Below the pieces are notes generated by a model. The model was not told the DNA's origin and searched no databases. It saw nothing but the letters and a program-made list of their open reading frames with translations. DNA of 36,841 nucleotides, from contig NZ_AKKE01000015.1 in the NCBI RefSeq assembly GCF_000281975.1, positions 1 to 36,841 on the forward strand, read 5' to 3'. This stretch comes from Novosphingobium sp. AP12. Lineage in GTDB: Bacteria > Pseudomonadota > Alphaproteobacteria > Sphingomonadales > Sphingomonadaceae. Of this stretch, positions 1 to 10,748 are shown one piece after another. How positions within the stretch are numbered: the stretch's first letter is position 1; every line of letters begins with the position of its first letter. The translations under genes and the position numbers were made by a program.

Positions 1-76
1 GGGGGCGTCCACCCCATCACCCAAATCAGCCTTCCCAGCCCCGGCTTGACGAAGGTCCCGCCATTCGACGCAAACC

Positions 77-1012
77 TCACCCCACCCTCGGCTCGAACAC
101 CGACCATCCGGTGCGCTGCACAAGCCGTTCCAGCGCCAGTTGCCCGAGGTGCGAGTTCCCCGCCTCGTTGAGCCCGGGCGACCACACCGCGATGCTGGCG
201 ATCCCGGGCGCCACGGCCAGGATGCCGCCACCCACGCCGGACTTGCCGGGCAGGCCGATGCGGAAGGCGAAGTCGCCCGAATTGTCGTAGTGGCCGCAGG
301 ACATCATCAGCGCATTGATGCGCCGCGCCCGGCTTTCGGTGATGACGCGGTGGCCCTCTACCCGCCCGCCGTGCATCAGGTAGCGCCCCGCCATCGCCAG
401 CTGCCGGCAGCTCATGGCGAGCGCGCAGAAGTGGAAGTAGGTCCCCAGCACCATGCCGACGTCGCTGTGGATGTTGCCGAAGGCGCGCATGTAGTTGGCG
501 AGCGCCATGTTGCGGAAGCCGGTGTCCTGCTCAGCCTGCGCGACGGTTTCGTCAATGCGGATAGTGTCGTCGTCGCCCGCCAGTTCGCGCACGAAGCGCA
601 GCATCTGGCCGATCGCCTCGCGCGGCTGCAAGCGGCCGAGCAGCAGGTCGCACACGACGATGGCGCCGGCATTGATGAAGGGATTGCGCGGGATGCCGTG
701 CTCGGTCTCCAGCTGGACGATCGAGTTGAAGGCGCTGCCCGAAGGCTCGCGCCCGACCCGCTTCCACAGCTGGTCGCCCACCGCGCCGAGCGCCAGCGTC
801 AGCGCGAAGACCTTGGAGATCGACTGGATCGAGAACGTCTGGTCCGCGTCCCCGGCGGTATGGACCGATCCATCGGCCATGACCACGGCGAGACCGAACT
901 TGTCCGCGGGCACGCAGGCCAGCGGCGGGATGTAGCTGGCGACTTTGCCGCGGTGCTCTTCCCCGCGCATTTCCCCGGCAATGTCTGCGACGATGCGCCC
1001 GACGTCAGCCAC
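77..1012 (-). CDS. glsA: Glutaminase (serine-type, beta-lactamase fold)
   Basis: Predicted to hydrolyse L-glutamine to L-glutamate and ammonia in the cytoplasm. The 311-residue length equals the usual size of this family. The catalytic S-x-x-K motif is visible as S64-I-S-K67. Other family blocks are FNS near residue 96, NPFINAGA at 111-118, NYMRAFGN around 173-180, and the glycine-rich [10 protein letters not shown] block at 254-263, which belongs to the active-site wall. There is no signal peptide. It is the last gene of a minus-strand run: its 5' end overlaps the 3' end of the small membrane-protein gene by 8 bases, which points to translational coupling. Ammonia production, acid resistance or nitrogen recycling are possible roles known from the family; nothing here decides between them. 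The 76 bases between its stop and the left edge show no clear gene or terminator. Confidence 0.95.
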   Translation of the reverse strand: MADVGRIVADIAGEMRGEEHRGKVASYIPPLACVPADKFGLAVVMADGSVHTAGDADQTFSIQSISKVFALTLALGAVGDQLWKRVGREPSGSAFNSIVQLETEHGIPRNPFINAGAIVVCDLLLGRLQPREAIGQMLRFVRELAGDDDTIRIDETVAQAEQDTGFRNMALANYMRAFGNIHSDVGMVLGTYFHFCALAMSCRQLAMAGRYLMHGGRVEGHRVITESRARRINALMMSCGHYDNSGDFAFRIGLPGKSGVGGGILAVAPGIASIAVWSPGLNEAGNSHLGQLALERLVQRTGWSVFEPRVG

Positions 1013-1487
1013 GCGCGCGCGGCCATCCGGCCTGCAGCGTCGCCGCCGCGCCGCCAGCGAACCAGACGGCGAAGATCGCCCAGAACGCCATGAACGGCAA
1101 CGTCACCGGGTCCACCGGATAGCGCGTGGCCAGCCATGCCGAGCCTGCGCAGCCCAGCAGGCACAGGAGCGGATACCAGGGGAAACGCGCTGCAGCCCCG
1201 GTCGTGGGAGCCAGTCGCCAATGCTGCCGCCGCTGCCCGGGATCAGGCGCCCATACGGCCGAGGCGAAGACCGCGAAGGGAAACAGCAGGAACAGCGCCC
1301 CCAGCGGAGCGATCAGTTCGAGCACGGGAAGGTGGTCGTTGAAGCACTGGTCGAACTGCCCGGAGAACGTGGCACCGCGGCACAGGACCCTGTGCTTGGC
1401 GGCTCCGCCGAACAGGGGCATGAGCGAGGACGCCAGCCAGAGGCCGCAACCGGCGAAGGCCAGAGCCTTGCGGGTGCCCTCTCGCAT
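1005..1487 (-). CDS. Small four-helix membrane protein, unknown function
   Basis: I do not recognise this family. The 160-residue product has about four hydrophobic segments (roughly residues 8-28, 54-79, 103-121 and 128-150). A loop after helix 1 carries two cysteines (C36, C48) that could sit in the periplasm. There is no cleavable signal peptide or catalytic motif. The start codon lies only six bases after the alaS stop, and the gene overlaps the start of glsA, so the three are probably one transcript. It is most likely an inner-membrane protein co-expressed with alaS. The reading frame follows the GC-rich third-position bias of the neighbours, which supports it being real. Confidence 0.7.
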   Translation of the reverse strand: MREGTRKALAFAGCGLWLASSLMPLFGGAAKHRVLCRGATFSGQFDQCFNDHLPVLELIAPLGALFLLFPFAVFASAVWAPDPGQRRQHWRLAPTTGAAARFPWYPLLCLLGCAGSAWLATRYPVDPVTLPFMAFWAIFAVWFAGGAAATLQAGWPRARG

Positions 1488-1493
1488 CGCGCC

Positions 1494-4151
<2,658 letters not shown>

Positions 4152-4365
4152 GACCCGCGCCGATAAATCACGCGGGCAAGGTCGGCAAGCGGTTGTCTGC
4201 GGTCAGACTGTTCGGGAATCGCGATAAGATGGTACCGAAGTGGAGACAGACGCCCGATGCGAGGGGCTGCAGCGATGCTGCGATGGCCCGTGGGAGCGCG
4301 GCAGCAGCTGGGCCGTTAGCTTGGGAAACCTCCCTTTTTCCTGCAGCCAACGGAGCTTTGCGACT

Positions 4366-5064
4366 ATGGCCGACTACGATTTCTACTATTGGCCGCTGCC
4401 CTTCCGCGGCCAGTTCATCCGGGCGATCCTTGCCTATGCGGGCAAGGACTGGACCGAAAACGATTCCGGCGCGATCGCGAAGCTCATGGAGAAAGAGCCC
4501 AGGGACCAGCCGGTGCCGTTCATGGGCCCGCCCGTGCTGGTGGACACGGCGAGCGGATTCGCGCTCTCCCAAATGCCCGCGATCGCGCTCTATCTGGGCG
4601 ATACGCTGGGGTTGATGCCCGACAGCGCCGAGGGCCGGGCGGTGACGGCCAAGATCGTGAACGATGCCAACGATGTGATCGACGAAATCACCCTCGACGG
4701 CGGGCGCGAGATGTGGACGGCGGAGACCTGGGAGGAGTTCGTACCGCGCCTCAGGCGCTGGATGGGATTCTGGGAAGCGATCGCCGCGAAGAGAGGACTT
4801 ACCGCCGGGGACGGATTCCTGCTCGGCACCGATGAGGCCGGGGTGGCGGATATCGTCACCGCCGTGCTGTGGACCACCATGGCCGACCGTTTCGCCTCGA
4901 TCGCCAAAATGCTGGAGCAGACGGCGCCCCTCACCTCTGCGCTGGCGAAGCGGATGCACGAGGTGCCGGCGCTGGCCGCGCTGAAGGCGAAGGCGTTCGA
5001 GCAGTACGGCGACGGCTACTGCGGCGGCGAGATCGAGAAGTCGCTGCGGGCGGTGGCGAACTAG
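4366..5064 (+). CDS. Glutathione S-transferase family protein
   Basis: A cytosolic GST-fold protein, probably conjugating glutathione to electrophiles or reducing peroxides; the substrate is unknown. It has 232 residues. The N-terminal thioredoxin-like domain opens with Y7-Y8-W-P-L-P-F-R-G, matching the tyrosine-type (alpha/mu/pi/sigma) N-terminus. The glutathione-binding S68-Q69 pair sits in LSQMPAIALYLG. An all-helical domain follows (about 90-232). I chose the ATG at 4366 because a GGAG lies ten bases upstream and the GST domain begins at once; the open frame reaches back to 4240, but that extension has no domain. It diverges from alaS. An EcfG-type promoter and a candidate small RNA start 25-55 bases past its stop. 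Confidence 0.88.
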   Translation: MADYDFYYWPLPFRGQFIRAILAYAGKDWTENDSGAIAKLMEKEPRDQPVPFMGPPVLVDTASGFALSQMPAIALYLGDTLGLMPDSAEGRAVTAKIVNDANDVIDEITLDGGREMWTAETWEEFVPRLRRWMGFWEAIAAKRGLTAGDGFLLGTDEAGVADIVTAVLWTTMADRFASIAKMLEQTAPLTSALAKRMHEVPALAALKAKAFEQYGDGYCGGEIEKSLRAVAN

Positions 5065-5088
5065 GCGCGTCAAAAAGTCGGGTTTCCG

Positions 5089-5113
5089 GGAACGGACCCA
5101 AGGCTTCCCCGTT
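5089..5113 (+). promoter_or_regulatory. EcfG (general stress sigma factor) type promoter
   Basis: GGAAC at 5089-5093, a 16-base spacer, and CGTT at 5110-5113 match exactly the alphaproteobacterial EcfG promoter pattern (GGAAC, 16-17 bases, CGTT). No protein-coding start lies downstream on this strand before the recA gene, which is read the other way. The start site would be near 5119-5122, directly before a strong hairpin. The promoter therefore seems to serve a non-coding RNA. Confidence 0.72.
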
Positions 5114-5125
5114 ATCTTGAGTGAA

Positions 5126-5172
5126 GGCCGGCGCGGCCCTCCCCCCCCTCCAAGCTGCGCCGGCCGATTTTT
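5126..5172 (+). terminator. Hairpin with U-tract (first terminator, or sRNA stem-loop)
   Basis: The arms 5126-5134 and 5157-5165 form 9 perfect GC-rich pairs, and ATTTTT follows at 5167-5172. It can act as an intrinsic terminator for the GST gene or for the candidate sRNA. The loop is unusually long (22 bases) for a plain terminator. Confidence 0.6.
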
Positions 5173-5190
5173 CCTCGGATGGAAACACTG

Positions 5191-5228
5191 GCCCGCCCCG
5201 ACACGTTCGGTTGGCGGGCTTTTCTTTT
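5191..5228 (+). terminator. Intrinsic terminator, plus strand
   Basis: GCCCGCC at 5191-5197 pairs with GGCGGGC at 5213-5219. An inner stem CCGA/TCGG stacks inside it, and TTTTCTTTT follows at 5220-5228. It ends plus-strand transcription (GST gene or candidate sRNA) facing recA. Confidence 0.85.
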
Positions 5229-5248
5229 GCGGTCAGACCCCGGAACGC

Positions 5249-5272
5249 AAAAACCCCGGCGCAAGGCCGGGG
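5249..5272 (-). terminator. Intrinsic terminator of recA
   Basis: On the minus strand, GCCCCGG-type arms (5266-5272 with 5254-5260, 7 bp, loop of 5) are followed by a T5 run (complement of 5249-5253). It lies 32 bases beyond the recA stop and faces the plus-strand terminator at 5191-5228. Confidence 0.85.
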
Positions 5273-5304
5273 TTCCTGTCTTCATCGCTGCGAGGCGCCG
5301 TCTT

Positions 5305-6378
5305 TTATACGTCGTCGTCCTCGGACGGGCCGGCCATCATTTCTTCGGCGAGACCATCGGTCTTGGTGCGGATCGCCTTTTCGAGGCGGTCGGCGACTTC
5401 GGGGTTCTGCTTCAGGTAGGTCTTCGAGTTCTCACGGCCCTGGCCGATGCGCACCGAATCGTAGCTGAACCACGCGCCCGACTTCTCGACGATGCCGGCC
5501 TTGACGCCGAGGTCGAGGATTTCGCCGATCTTGGAGACGCCTTCGCCGTACATGATGTCGAATTCGACCTGCTTGAACGGCGGGGCGACCTTGTTCTTCA
5601 CGACCTTGACGCGGGTGGCGTTGCCGACGACCTCGTCCTTGTCCTTGATCGCGCCGGTGCGGCGGATGTCGAGACGGACCGAGGCGTAGAACTTGAGCGC
5701 GTTGCCGCCCGTCGTCGTCTCGGGGTTGCCGTACATGACGCCGATCTTCATGCGCAGCTGGTTGATGAAGATCACCATGCAGCGCGAGCGGCTGATCGAG
5801 CCGGTCAGCTTGCGCAGCGACTGGCTCATCAGGCGGGCCTGGAGACCGACGTGGCTGTCGCCCATCTCGCCTTCGATTTCAGCGCGGGGCACCAGCGCGG
5901 CGACCGAGTCCACCACCAGCACGTCGATCGCGTTCGAACGCACCAGCGTGTCGACGATCTCGAGCGCCTGTTCACCGGTATCCGGCTGCGAAACGATCAG
6001 TTCGTCGATGTTGACGCCCAGCTTCTTGGCATAGACCGGGTCGAGCGCGTGTTCGGCGTCGATGAAGGCGGCGGTGCCACCGGTCTTCTGTGCCTCTGCG
6101 ATCACGTGGAGCGCGAGCGTGGTCTTGCCCGAGCTTTCCGGACCATAGATCTCGATCACGCGGCCACGCGGCAACCCGCCGACGCCGAGCGCGATGTCGA
6201 GGCCGAGAGAGCCGGTCGAGATCGCTTCGACCTGCATCGTCTCCTTCGAGCCCAGCTTCATCGCCGAGCCCTTGCCGAATGCCTTGTCGATCTGGGCCAG
6301 CGCTGCTTCGAGCGCCTTTTGACGGTCCATTGCGTCCTTTTCCTTGCCTTCCTGGATCAGCTTGAGCTGAGCAGCCAT
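5305..6378 (-). CDS. recA: DNA recombination and repair protein RecA
   Basis: Forms ATP-dependent filaments on single-stranded DNA, catalyses strand exchange and stimulates LexA self-cleavage. At 357 residues it is full length. Visible signatures: Walker A GPESSGKT at 79-86, [10 protein letters not shown] near 105-114, the Walker B strand [11 protein letters not shown], and INQLRMKIG with the adjacent DNA-binding loop containing [15 protein letters not shown]. The C-terminus ends in an acidic tail (EDDDV) typical of RecA. The ATG at 6378 follows GGGGAAGAGAC, a good ribosome site; a second ATG lies 16 codons in, but the longer start matches relatives. It is a single-gene transcript: an SOS promoter lies upstream and its own terminator downstream. 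Confidence 0.99.
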   Translation of the reverse strand: MAAQLKLIQEGKEKDAMDRQKALEAALAQIDKAFGKGSAMKLGSKETMQVEAISTGSLGLDIALGVGGLPRGRVIEIYGPESSGKTTLALHVIAEAQKTGGTAAFIDAEHALDPVYAKKLGVNIDELIVSQPDTGEQALEIVDTLVRSNAIDVLVVDSVAALVPRAEIEGEMGDSHVGLQARLMSQSLRKLTGSISRSRCMVIFINQLRMKIGVMYGNPETTTGGNALKFYASVRLDIRRTGAIKDKDEVVGNATRVKVVKNKVAPPFKQVEFDIMYGEGVSKIGEILDLGVKAGIVEKSGAWFSYDSVRIGQGRENSKTYLKQNPEVADRLEKAIRTKTDGLAEEMMAGPSEDDDV

Positions 6379-6431
6379 GTCTCTTCCCCTGTGCTACCGG
6401 GCTGACCGGAAAGGTCAACGTCATGGGCAGA

Positions 6432-6469
6432 CATGTACGATCTTTGTTCTACCAGAACAAGAGGGGAAC
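6432..6469 (-). promoter_or_regulatory. SOS promoter of recA: LexA box GTTC-N7-GTTC
   Basis: On the minus strand, GTTC, seven bases, GTTC (6469 down to 6455) is an exact alphaproteobacterial LexA box. It overlaps a candidate -35 TTGTTC (6460-6455), spaced 17 bases from a weak -10 TACATG (6437-6432). LexA binding would therefore block RNA polymerase. The inferred leader is about 45 nt. A further inverted GTTC/GAAC pair (6446-6458) overlaps the box. Confidence 0.85.
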
Positions 6470-6488
6470 TTCGGCAGATTTCCGTTTT

Positions 6489-8933
6489 TTAATGGCGGTT
6501 TTCGCCCTGAGCCATGCGCGCCAGAACTTCCCCCACTTTTTCTGAGAGCTGCTGGACCGAGAACGGCTTGGGCATGAACCAGGCGTTGGCGATGCCGATC
6601 TGCTTGCGCAGCTGCTCCTCCGCATAGCCCGACATGAACAGGACCGGGAGGTTCGGGGCGAAGCGGCGGATCTCGCGCGCCATGGCCGGGCCGTCGAGCG
6701 TGGGCATCACGACGTCGGAGACGACGATGTCGAACTGGCCGCCTTCCTGGACGAGTTCCAGCCCCTCCTCGCCGTCGCGCGCGCAGGTGACCTTGTAGCC
6801 CTGGCGGGTGAGCGCGCGCTCGGCGACGACGCGGACCGGGTCTTCGTCCTCGACCAGCAGGATCGAGCCGCCGCCTGCCCACTGGCTCGGCGGCGGTTCT
6901 GGCTTGGTCTGCGCGATCTCGGGCGCGGAGCCGGGCGCGACGTGGTGGACCGGCAGGTACACGGTAAAGCGCGTGCCTTTGCCCGCTTCGCTCTCGGCGA
7001 AGATGAAGCCGCCCGACTGCTTGACGATGCCGTAGACGGTCGAAAGTCCGAGGCCCGTGCCCTTGCCCTGCTCCTTGGTGGTGAAGAACGGCTCGAAGAT
7101 CTTGCCGAGGATTTCGGGCGGGATGCCGCCGCCGCTGTCCTCGACGATGAGCGCGGTATATTCGCCCGCCGGGATGATCTCGCTGCGCATGGCGCGCACG
7201 TCGGTGGTAGTGACCTTGCGGGTGGCGAGGACAAGGCGCCCGGCGCCGTCGCCTCGGCTCTGCATGGCATCGCGCGCGTTGACGGCGAGGTTGACGATGA
7301 CCTGCTCGAGCTGGGTCGGATCGGCGCGCACCGGGCCGAGGTCGCGGTCGTGGCTGACGACGAGCTGGATCTTCTCGCCGATCAGGCGGCGCAGCATCTG
7401 CGAGACGTCGGCGACCACGTCGGGCAGCTGGATCACTTCGGGGCGCAGTGTCTGCTGGCGCGAGAAAGCCAGGAGCTGGCGGGTCAGCGAGGCGGCGCGG
7501 TTCGAGTTGGCGCGGATCTGCTGGATGTCGTCATAGTCCGAATCGCCCGGCGTATGGCGCATCAGCATGAGGTCGCAGGTGCCCAGAATCGCGGTGAGCA
7601 CGTTGTTGAAATCGTGCGCGACGCCGCCCGCAAGCTGGCCGACCGCCTGCATCTTGGTGGCCTGGGCGACCTGCCGCTTGAGGCGGATTTCCTCCGAAGT
7701 GTCGGTCAGGCCGAGCAGCACGGCCGCCTCCCCCAGCCCCCGCACGCCGGCGAGGCTGAGCGAGACCGGGTCGTCGGGCTGCGCGGTCAAGCGGATGGCG
7801 AGGTCGCCCGCCGCCGTGGGCCCCTGCGCGAAGCGGCGGATCGCCTCGGACAGGGCGCGCTTGTCCTCCTTGACGACGAGGTCGGTGGGGTAGGTAGGCG
7901 GCGCGTGGCCCTCGTGGCCGGCGGCGCGCATGAAGGCAGGGTTGGCGAAGAGCAGGCGCCCGTCGCGATCGGCCATGGCGAGGCCGAGGGGGAGCTGGCT
8001 CAGCAGCGCTTCCAGATGCGGCGCCGCGCCAGTGCCGCTTCCGCTGGCACCGATGCCCTGGCCGGCCTCGACCACCAGCATCAGCGATGGCGTGGTGGCG
8101 GGGTCGGGCTCATTGGGAAGGTCGGGATCGGCGACCGGGACGTGGTAGAGCACCAGCGCGCCGCCGCGCCCGCCGTCGCGCGCCCAGCCGATGCGCTCGC
8201 CCTCTTCCTGGCTGAGCAGCGAAACGAAGTCGGCGCCGGTCATGTCGGCCTTGGCGTCGCCCACCGCGCGCGCCGCGAAGCCCGAGCTGGCAGAGCGGAT
8301 GGCGCCGTCCGGGTCGACGAGCGCGGCGGCGATGCCGGCCTTGGCGAGGCCCCGGCCCAGCTTGCCGTCGAGCTGGACGACGAGTTCGGCGACCGGATCC
8401 GCAGCGCTCACCGAAGTGATGCGCCAGACCAGGAAGTCGTCGCCCCGGCCCGCGCGGCGCACGTCGGCGCGCCAATGGGTGCCGTCCTCGTCGGCGATCT
8501 CGGCGGTGCCGTGGCCGTCGCGCCAGGCGCGGCGAGTGGCGTCGGCGAGGCGTTCGAGCGAGGCATGGACGACCGGCAGGCGCGGCGGGGCGCTGCCGGC
8601 GCCGAACCAGTTCTCGAAGCAGGGATTGGCGCAGGTCAGGCGGCCGGCGCGGTCGGTCACGGCGATGGCCATGTCCGGGCGTTCTATCGCGGCGACGGTG
8701 ACGGACCAGTCGGGCTGCGCGAACTCGGTCTCGGCGGCAGGGGAGCGGCGGCGGGAAAGCGCCCAGGCGAGCGCGCCGAAGGCGGCCAGCGCGGCGACGA
8801 ACACCGCCATCAGCAGCGCGTCGCCCGAGACCAGCCAGACCAGCAGCGCGCTCAGCAGCAGCGCCGCGACGACGACCAGCACGTCGGAAACCGAACCGAC
8901 GGAGCCCACGGCCCGATCGGCGCGTACCGTCAT
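6489..8933 (-). CDS. cckA: Hybrid sensor histidine kinase CckA
   Basis: Cell-cycle phosphorelay kinase; in Caulobacter it sends phosphate through ChpT to CtrA and CpdR, and can reverse as a phosphatase. It has 814 residues. Two N-terminal membrane helices (about 16-36 and 39-59) are followed by PAS-like regions (about 80-190, 200-290 and 305-415). Then come HisKA with H440 in GGVAHDFNN, and the HATPase (N-box NLAVNARDA near 548, G1 DSGGGIPP near 599, G2 GKGTGLGLS near 623). The C-terminal receiver has acidic EDED near 695 and phospho-acceptor D740 in VVSDVVMP. I chose the ATG at 8933 because it overlaps the DUF2062 stop as ATGA; an open frame runs 64 codons further upstream but lies inside DUF2062. 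It is the last gene of the smpB-DUF2062-cckA run. Confidence 0.95.
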   Translation of the reverse strand: MTVRADRAVGSVGSVSDVLVVVAALLLSALLVWLVSGDALLMAVFVAALAAFGALAWALSRRRSPAAETEFAQPDWSVTVAAIERPDMAIAVTDRAGRLTCANPCFENWFGAGSAPPRLPVVHASLERLADATRRAWRDGHGTAEIADEDGTHWRADVRRAGRGDDFLVWRITSVSAADPVAELVVQLDGKLGRGLAKAGIAAALVDPDGAIRSASSGFAARAVGDAKADMTGADFVSLLSQEEGERIGWARDGGRGGALVLYHVPVADPDLPNEPDPATTPSLMLVVEAGQGIGASGSGTGAAPHLEALLSQLPLGLAMADRDGRLLFANPAFMRAAGHEGHAPPTYPTDLVVKEDKRALSEAIRRFAQGPTAAGDLAIRLTAQPDDPVSLSLAGVRGLGEAAVLLGLTDTSEEIRLKRQVAQATKMQAVGQLAGGVAHDFNNVLTAILGTCDLMLMRHTPGDSDYDDIQQIRANSNRAASLTRQLLAFSRQQTLRPEVIQLPDVVADVSQMLRRLIGEKIQLVVSHDRDLGPVRADPTQLEQVIVNLAVNARDAMQSRGDGAGRLVLATRKVTTTDVRAMRSEIIPAGEYTALIVEDSGGGIPPEILGKIFEPFFTTKEQGKGTGLGLSTVYGIVKQSGGFIFAESEAGKGTRFTVYLPVHHVAPGSAPEIAQTKPEPPPSQWAGGGSILLVEDEDPVRVVAERALTRQGYKVTCARDGEEGLELVQEGGQFDIVVSDVVMPTLDGPAMAREIRRFAPNLPVLFMSGYAEEQLRKQIGIANAWFMPKPFSVQQLSEKVGEVLARMAQGENRH

Positions 8934-9514
8934 GCAGGCGTTTCCGATTCGGCGACGGGCGCAGGGCGGGCGGGCCGCAGGCGGCGGGCATGGTGCTTGC
9001 GGCCGATCCACCAGCGCCAGAACCACATCGACAGGACGTAGCCCAAGGCGGCGCAGACCGTGGAGATCACGAAGAGGCCGACCAGCAGCGCCGGGGCGGC
9101 GTCGGACAGCAGCCAGTGCGCCCACTCCCCGACACCCGCCCCGCTGTCATAGAGCGCGTAGAAGGTCGAGAGGTCGGCGTGGTAGCCCAGCGAGTTGCCC
9201 AGCCAGATCGAGGCGGCGAGGATGAAGGGCGTCGTCGCGGGGTTCGACAGGAAGGTCATCGCGGCGGCGAGCGGGATGTTGCCGCGGCACGGCACGCACA
9301 TCACCGCCGCGCCGACGATCTGGACGCCGGGGATCAGCGCGAAGATACCCACCAGCAGCCCCACCGCGACCCCGCGCGGAACCGAGCGGCGGGTGAAGCG
9401 GAACAGTTCCTGCCGCCGGGCGAGCGGCGCCGTGAAGCGATTCGCCTCGAGCTGTTCGTGCGTCGGCATCTGGCGGTGCAGCCACGCGCCCAGGCGGGAG
9501 AGCATCGGGCTCAT
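8930..9514 (-). CDS. DUF2062 family membrane protein
   Basis: An inner-membrane protein of unknown biochemical role. Its 194 residues show the DUF2062 pattern: a basic N-terminal helix (to about 45), a hydrophobic hairpin (about 48-75 and 81-106) that includes FLSNPATTPFI near residue 88, and a last membrane segment (about 138-168) followed by an Arg/Pro-rich cytoplasmic tail. The SNPxTT block is typical of the family. It starts seven bases after the smpB stop, and its stop codon overlaps the cckA start (ATGA), so translation of the two is probably coupled. Being next to cckA is the only hint to its role, namely the envelope or cell-cycle signalling. Confidence 0.88.
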   Translation of the reverse strand: MSPMLSRLGAWLHRQMPTHEQLEANRFTAPLARRQELFRFTRRSVPRGVAVGLLVGIFALIPGVQIVGAAVMCVPCRGNIPLAAAMTFLSNPATTPFILAASIWLGNSLGYHADLSTFYALYDSGAGVGEWAHWLLSDAAPALLVGLFVISTVCAALGYVLSMWFWRWWIGRKHHARRLRPARPAPVAESETPA

Positions 9515-9521
9515 TCCCCGC

Positions 9522-10004
9522 TCAACCGTGGTCGCGCATGATGCGGGCCTGGTCGCGCTTCCATTCGCGGTCCTTGATGGTGGTCCGCTTGTCGGCCGCG
9601 TTCTTGCCCTTGGCGAGCGCCAGCTCGACCTTGGCGCGGCCGCGGCTGTTGAAGTAAATCGAGAGCGGCACCAGCGTCATGCCCTTGCGCTCCACCGCGC
9701 CCTGGAGGCGGGAAATCTCGCGCTCATGAAGCAGCAGCTTGCGCGGCCGCTTGGGGACGTGGTTGAAGCGGTTGCCGTGGCTGAACTCGGGCACGTTGGC
9801 GTTGACCAGCCAGCATTCGCCCCCCCGGATTTCGGCGAAGGATTCGACGATCGAACCCTCGCCGAAGCGGAGCGACTTCACTTCCGTGCCGGTGAGCGCG
9901 ATGCCCGCCTCGAACTTGTCCTCGATGAAGTAGTCGAAGCGAGCCTTGCGGTTTTCCGCGACGGTCTTGGCTTTGTCGAAAAGGGAATTCTGGGGGCGTG
10001 CCAT
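9522..10004 (-). CDS. smpB: SsrA (tmRNA)-binding protein SmpB
   Basis: Binds tmRNA and delivers it to stalled ribosomes for trans-translation. It has 160 residues, the normal size. Typical blocks are the early [10 protein letters not shown], the [11 protein letters not shown] strand near 37-47, the LLLHEREI block near 93-100, and the basic C-terminal tail (about 130-160) that enters the empty A site. The ATG at 10004 gives the family N-terminus; the frame stays open upstream, but that part carries no SmpB sequence. It leads a run with DUF2062 (7-base gap) and cckA. Its promoter should lie in 10005-10104, where I see no clear consensus. Confidence 0.97.
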   Translation of the reverse strand: MARPQNSLFDKAKTVAENRKARFDYFIEDKFEAGIALTGTEVKSLRFGEGSIVESFAEIRGGECWLVNANVPEFSHGNRFNHVPKRPRKLLLHEREISRLQGAVERKGMTLVPLSIYFNSRGRAKVELALAKGKNAADKRTTIKDREWKRDQARIMRDHG

Positions 10005-10104
10005 GTTCCCGCATGTAGGCATGTGCGCGGCAAAAGAAAACGCCCCATCGCCCCGCTTTCGGACGGGAAATCGTCCAGGCGGGCCAGATGGTTCGGGCCG
10101 TGGT

Positions 10105-10542
10105 TCAATCGTGCTGCAGATAGATGTCGAGATGGACCAGTTTGCCCGCATCGTCGAACTGGTAGACGGTGCAGGAATTGACCACCGTCTCGGCATGGCC
10201 GCGAGGGCAGTTGTGCTCGGTCAGTTCGAGGAACACGCGGTTTCCCGCCTCGCTGATGCGGTGGAATTCGGCCCAGAAGTCGGTCGTGGTCGCCCATTGC
10301 ATCAGGAGGCCGCGGTAGACCTCCCAGCCCATCGCCGCCTTGTCGTTGCCGACCCGCTCGAACGCGTCGGTGTCGAGCAGCGCGGCGAGTTCGTCCCAGC
10401 CGCTCTCGTCGAAGCCCGGCTCCTTGGCGCGTTCTACGGTGCGCTTGATGCAGTCGGTATAGGCAAGGACCTTCAGCGCATATTCGCCGGTCACGGCCTC
10501 GCGCGCGGTCCAGGTGGTCGCACTGGTTACGATTGTAGCCAT
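10105..10542 (-). CDS. SnoaL/NTF2-like fold protein, unknown function
   Basis: The 145-residue product looks like a small alpha+beta barrel of the NTF2/SnoaL type: N-terminal helices, then alternating strands, ending with the strand [19 protein letters not shown] (about 124-142), which is characteristic of the fold. No signal peptide. Such proteins act as small-molecule isomerases, cyclases or dehydratases, or simply bind ligands; the sequence does not say which. I chose the ATG at 10542 because GGGAG lies eight bases before it; the open frame reaches 10605. It sits alone on the minus strand between smpB and a divergent S9 peptidase, in a place where dapA and smpB are neighbours in many relatives. 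Confidence 0.6.
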   Translation of the reverse strand: MATIVTSATTWTAREAVTGEYALKVLAYTDCIKRTVERAKEPGFDESGWDELAALLDTDAFERVGNDKAAMGWEVYRGLLMQWATTTDFWAEFHRISEAGNRVFLELTEHNCPRGHAETVVNSCTVYQFDDAGKLVHLDIYLQHD

Positions 10543-10748
10543 CTCGCATTCTCCCGGTCTTGTTGTTTTGCCGCGCAGTGTTCCCAATTGCGCAGGCCTT
10601 GGCAAGGGCGATGCTTATCGCGGCGGCGCCATTTCGGCGGGATGACATCGAGTTAACGCCGAATCCGCTCAAAATCTCAGGTACATGACTTGCGCGGCAA
10701 GGGGCGCTGCGGAATACAGGTCCGCGAATTCGGGGGAATCAATCTACA

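Larger units (their letters stand above)
5120..5228 (+). ncRNA. Candidate stress-induced small RNA with C-rich anti-SD loop
   Basis: Inferred transcript from the EcfG promoter at 5089-5113. The first hairpin has a perfect 9-bp stem (5126-5134 with 5157-5165) and a 22-base loop that displays CCCTCCCCCCCCTCC, two CCUCC copies that could pair with Shine-Dalgarno sequences. It is followed by GATTTTT, so a product of about 50 nt is possible. Read-through would end at a second terminator hairpin (5191-5219 plus T-run), giving about 110 nt. The layout of a C-rich loop hairpin plus terminator resembles alphaproteobacterial stress sRNAs with CCUCC-type loops (the CcsR or 'cuckoo' type in Rhodobacter; SuhB in sphingomonads, from memory). 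Membership of any named family is not established. The 5' end is approximate. Confidence 0.55.

Noticed and set aside
6942..9041. A 699-codon open frame opposite cckA
   Set aside because: Antisense shadow of cckA; biased composition, no recognisable domain, no ribosome site.
8934..9125. 64-codon extension of cckA
   Set aside because: It lies within DUF2062 in another frame; the ATGA overlap at 8930-8933 gives a better start.
10565..10604. GTTCC upstream of the SnoaL-like gene as an EcfG promoter
   Set aside because: No AACG lies 16-17 bases away on the required side.
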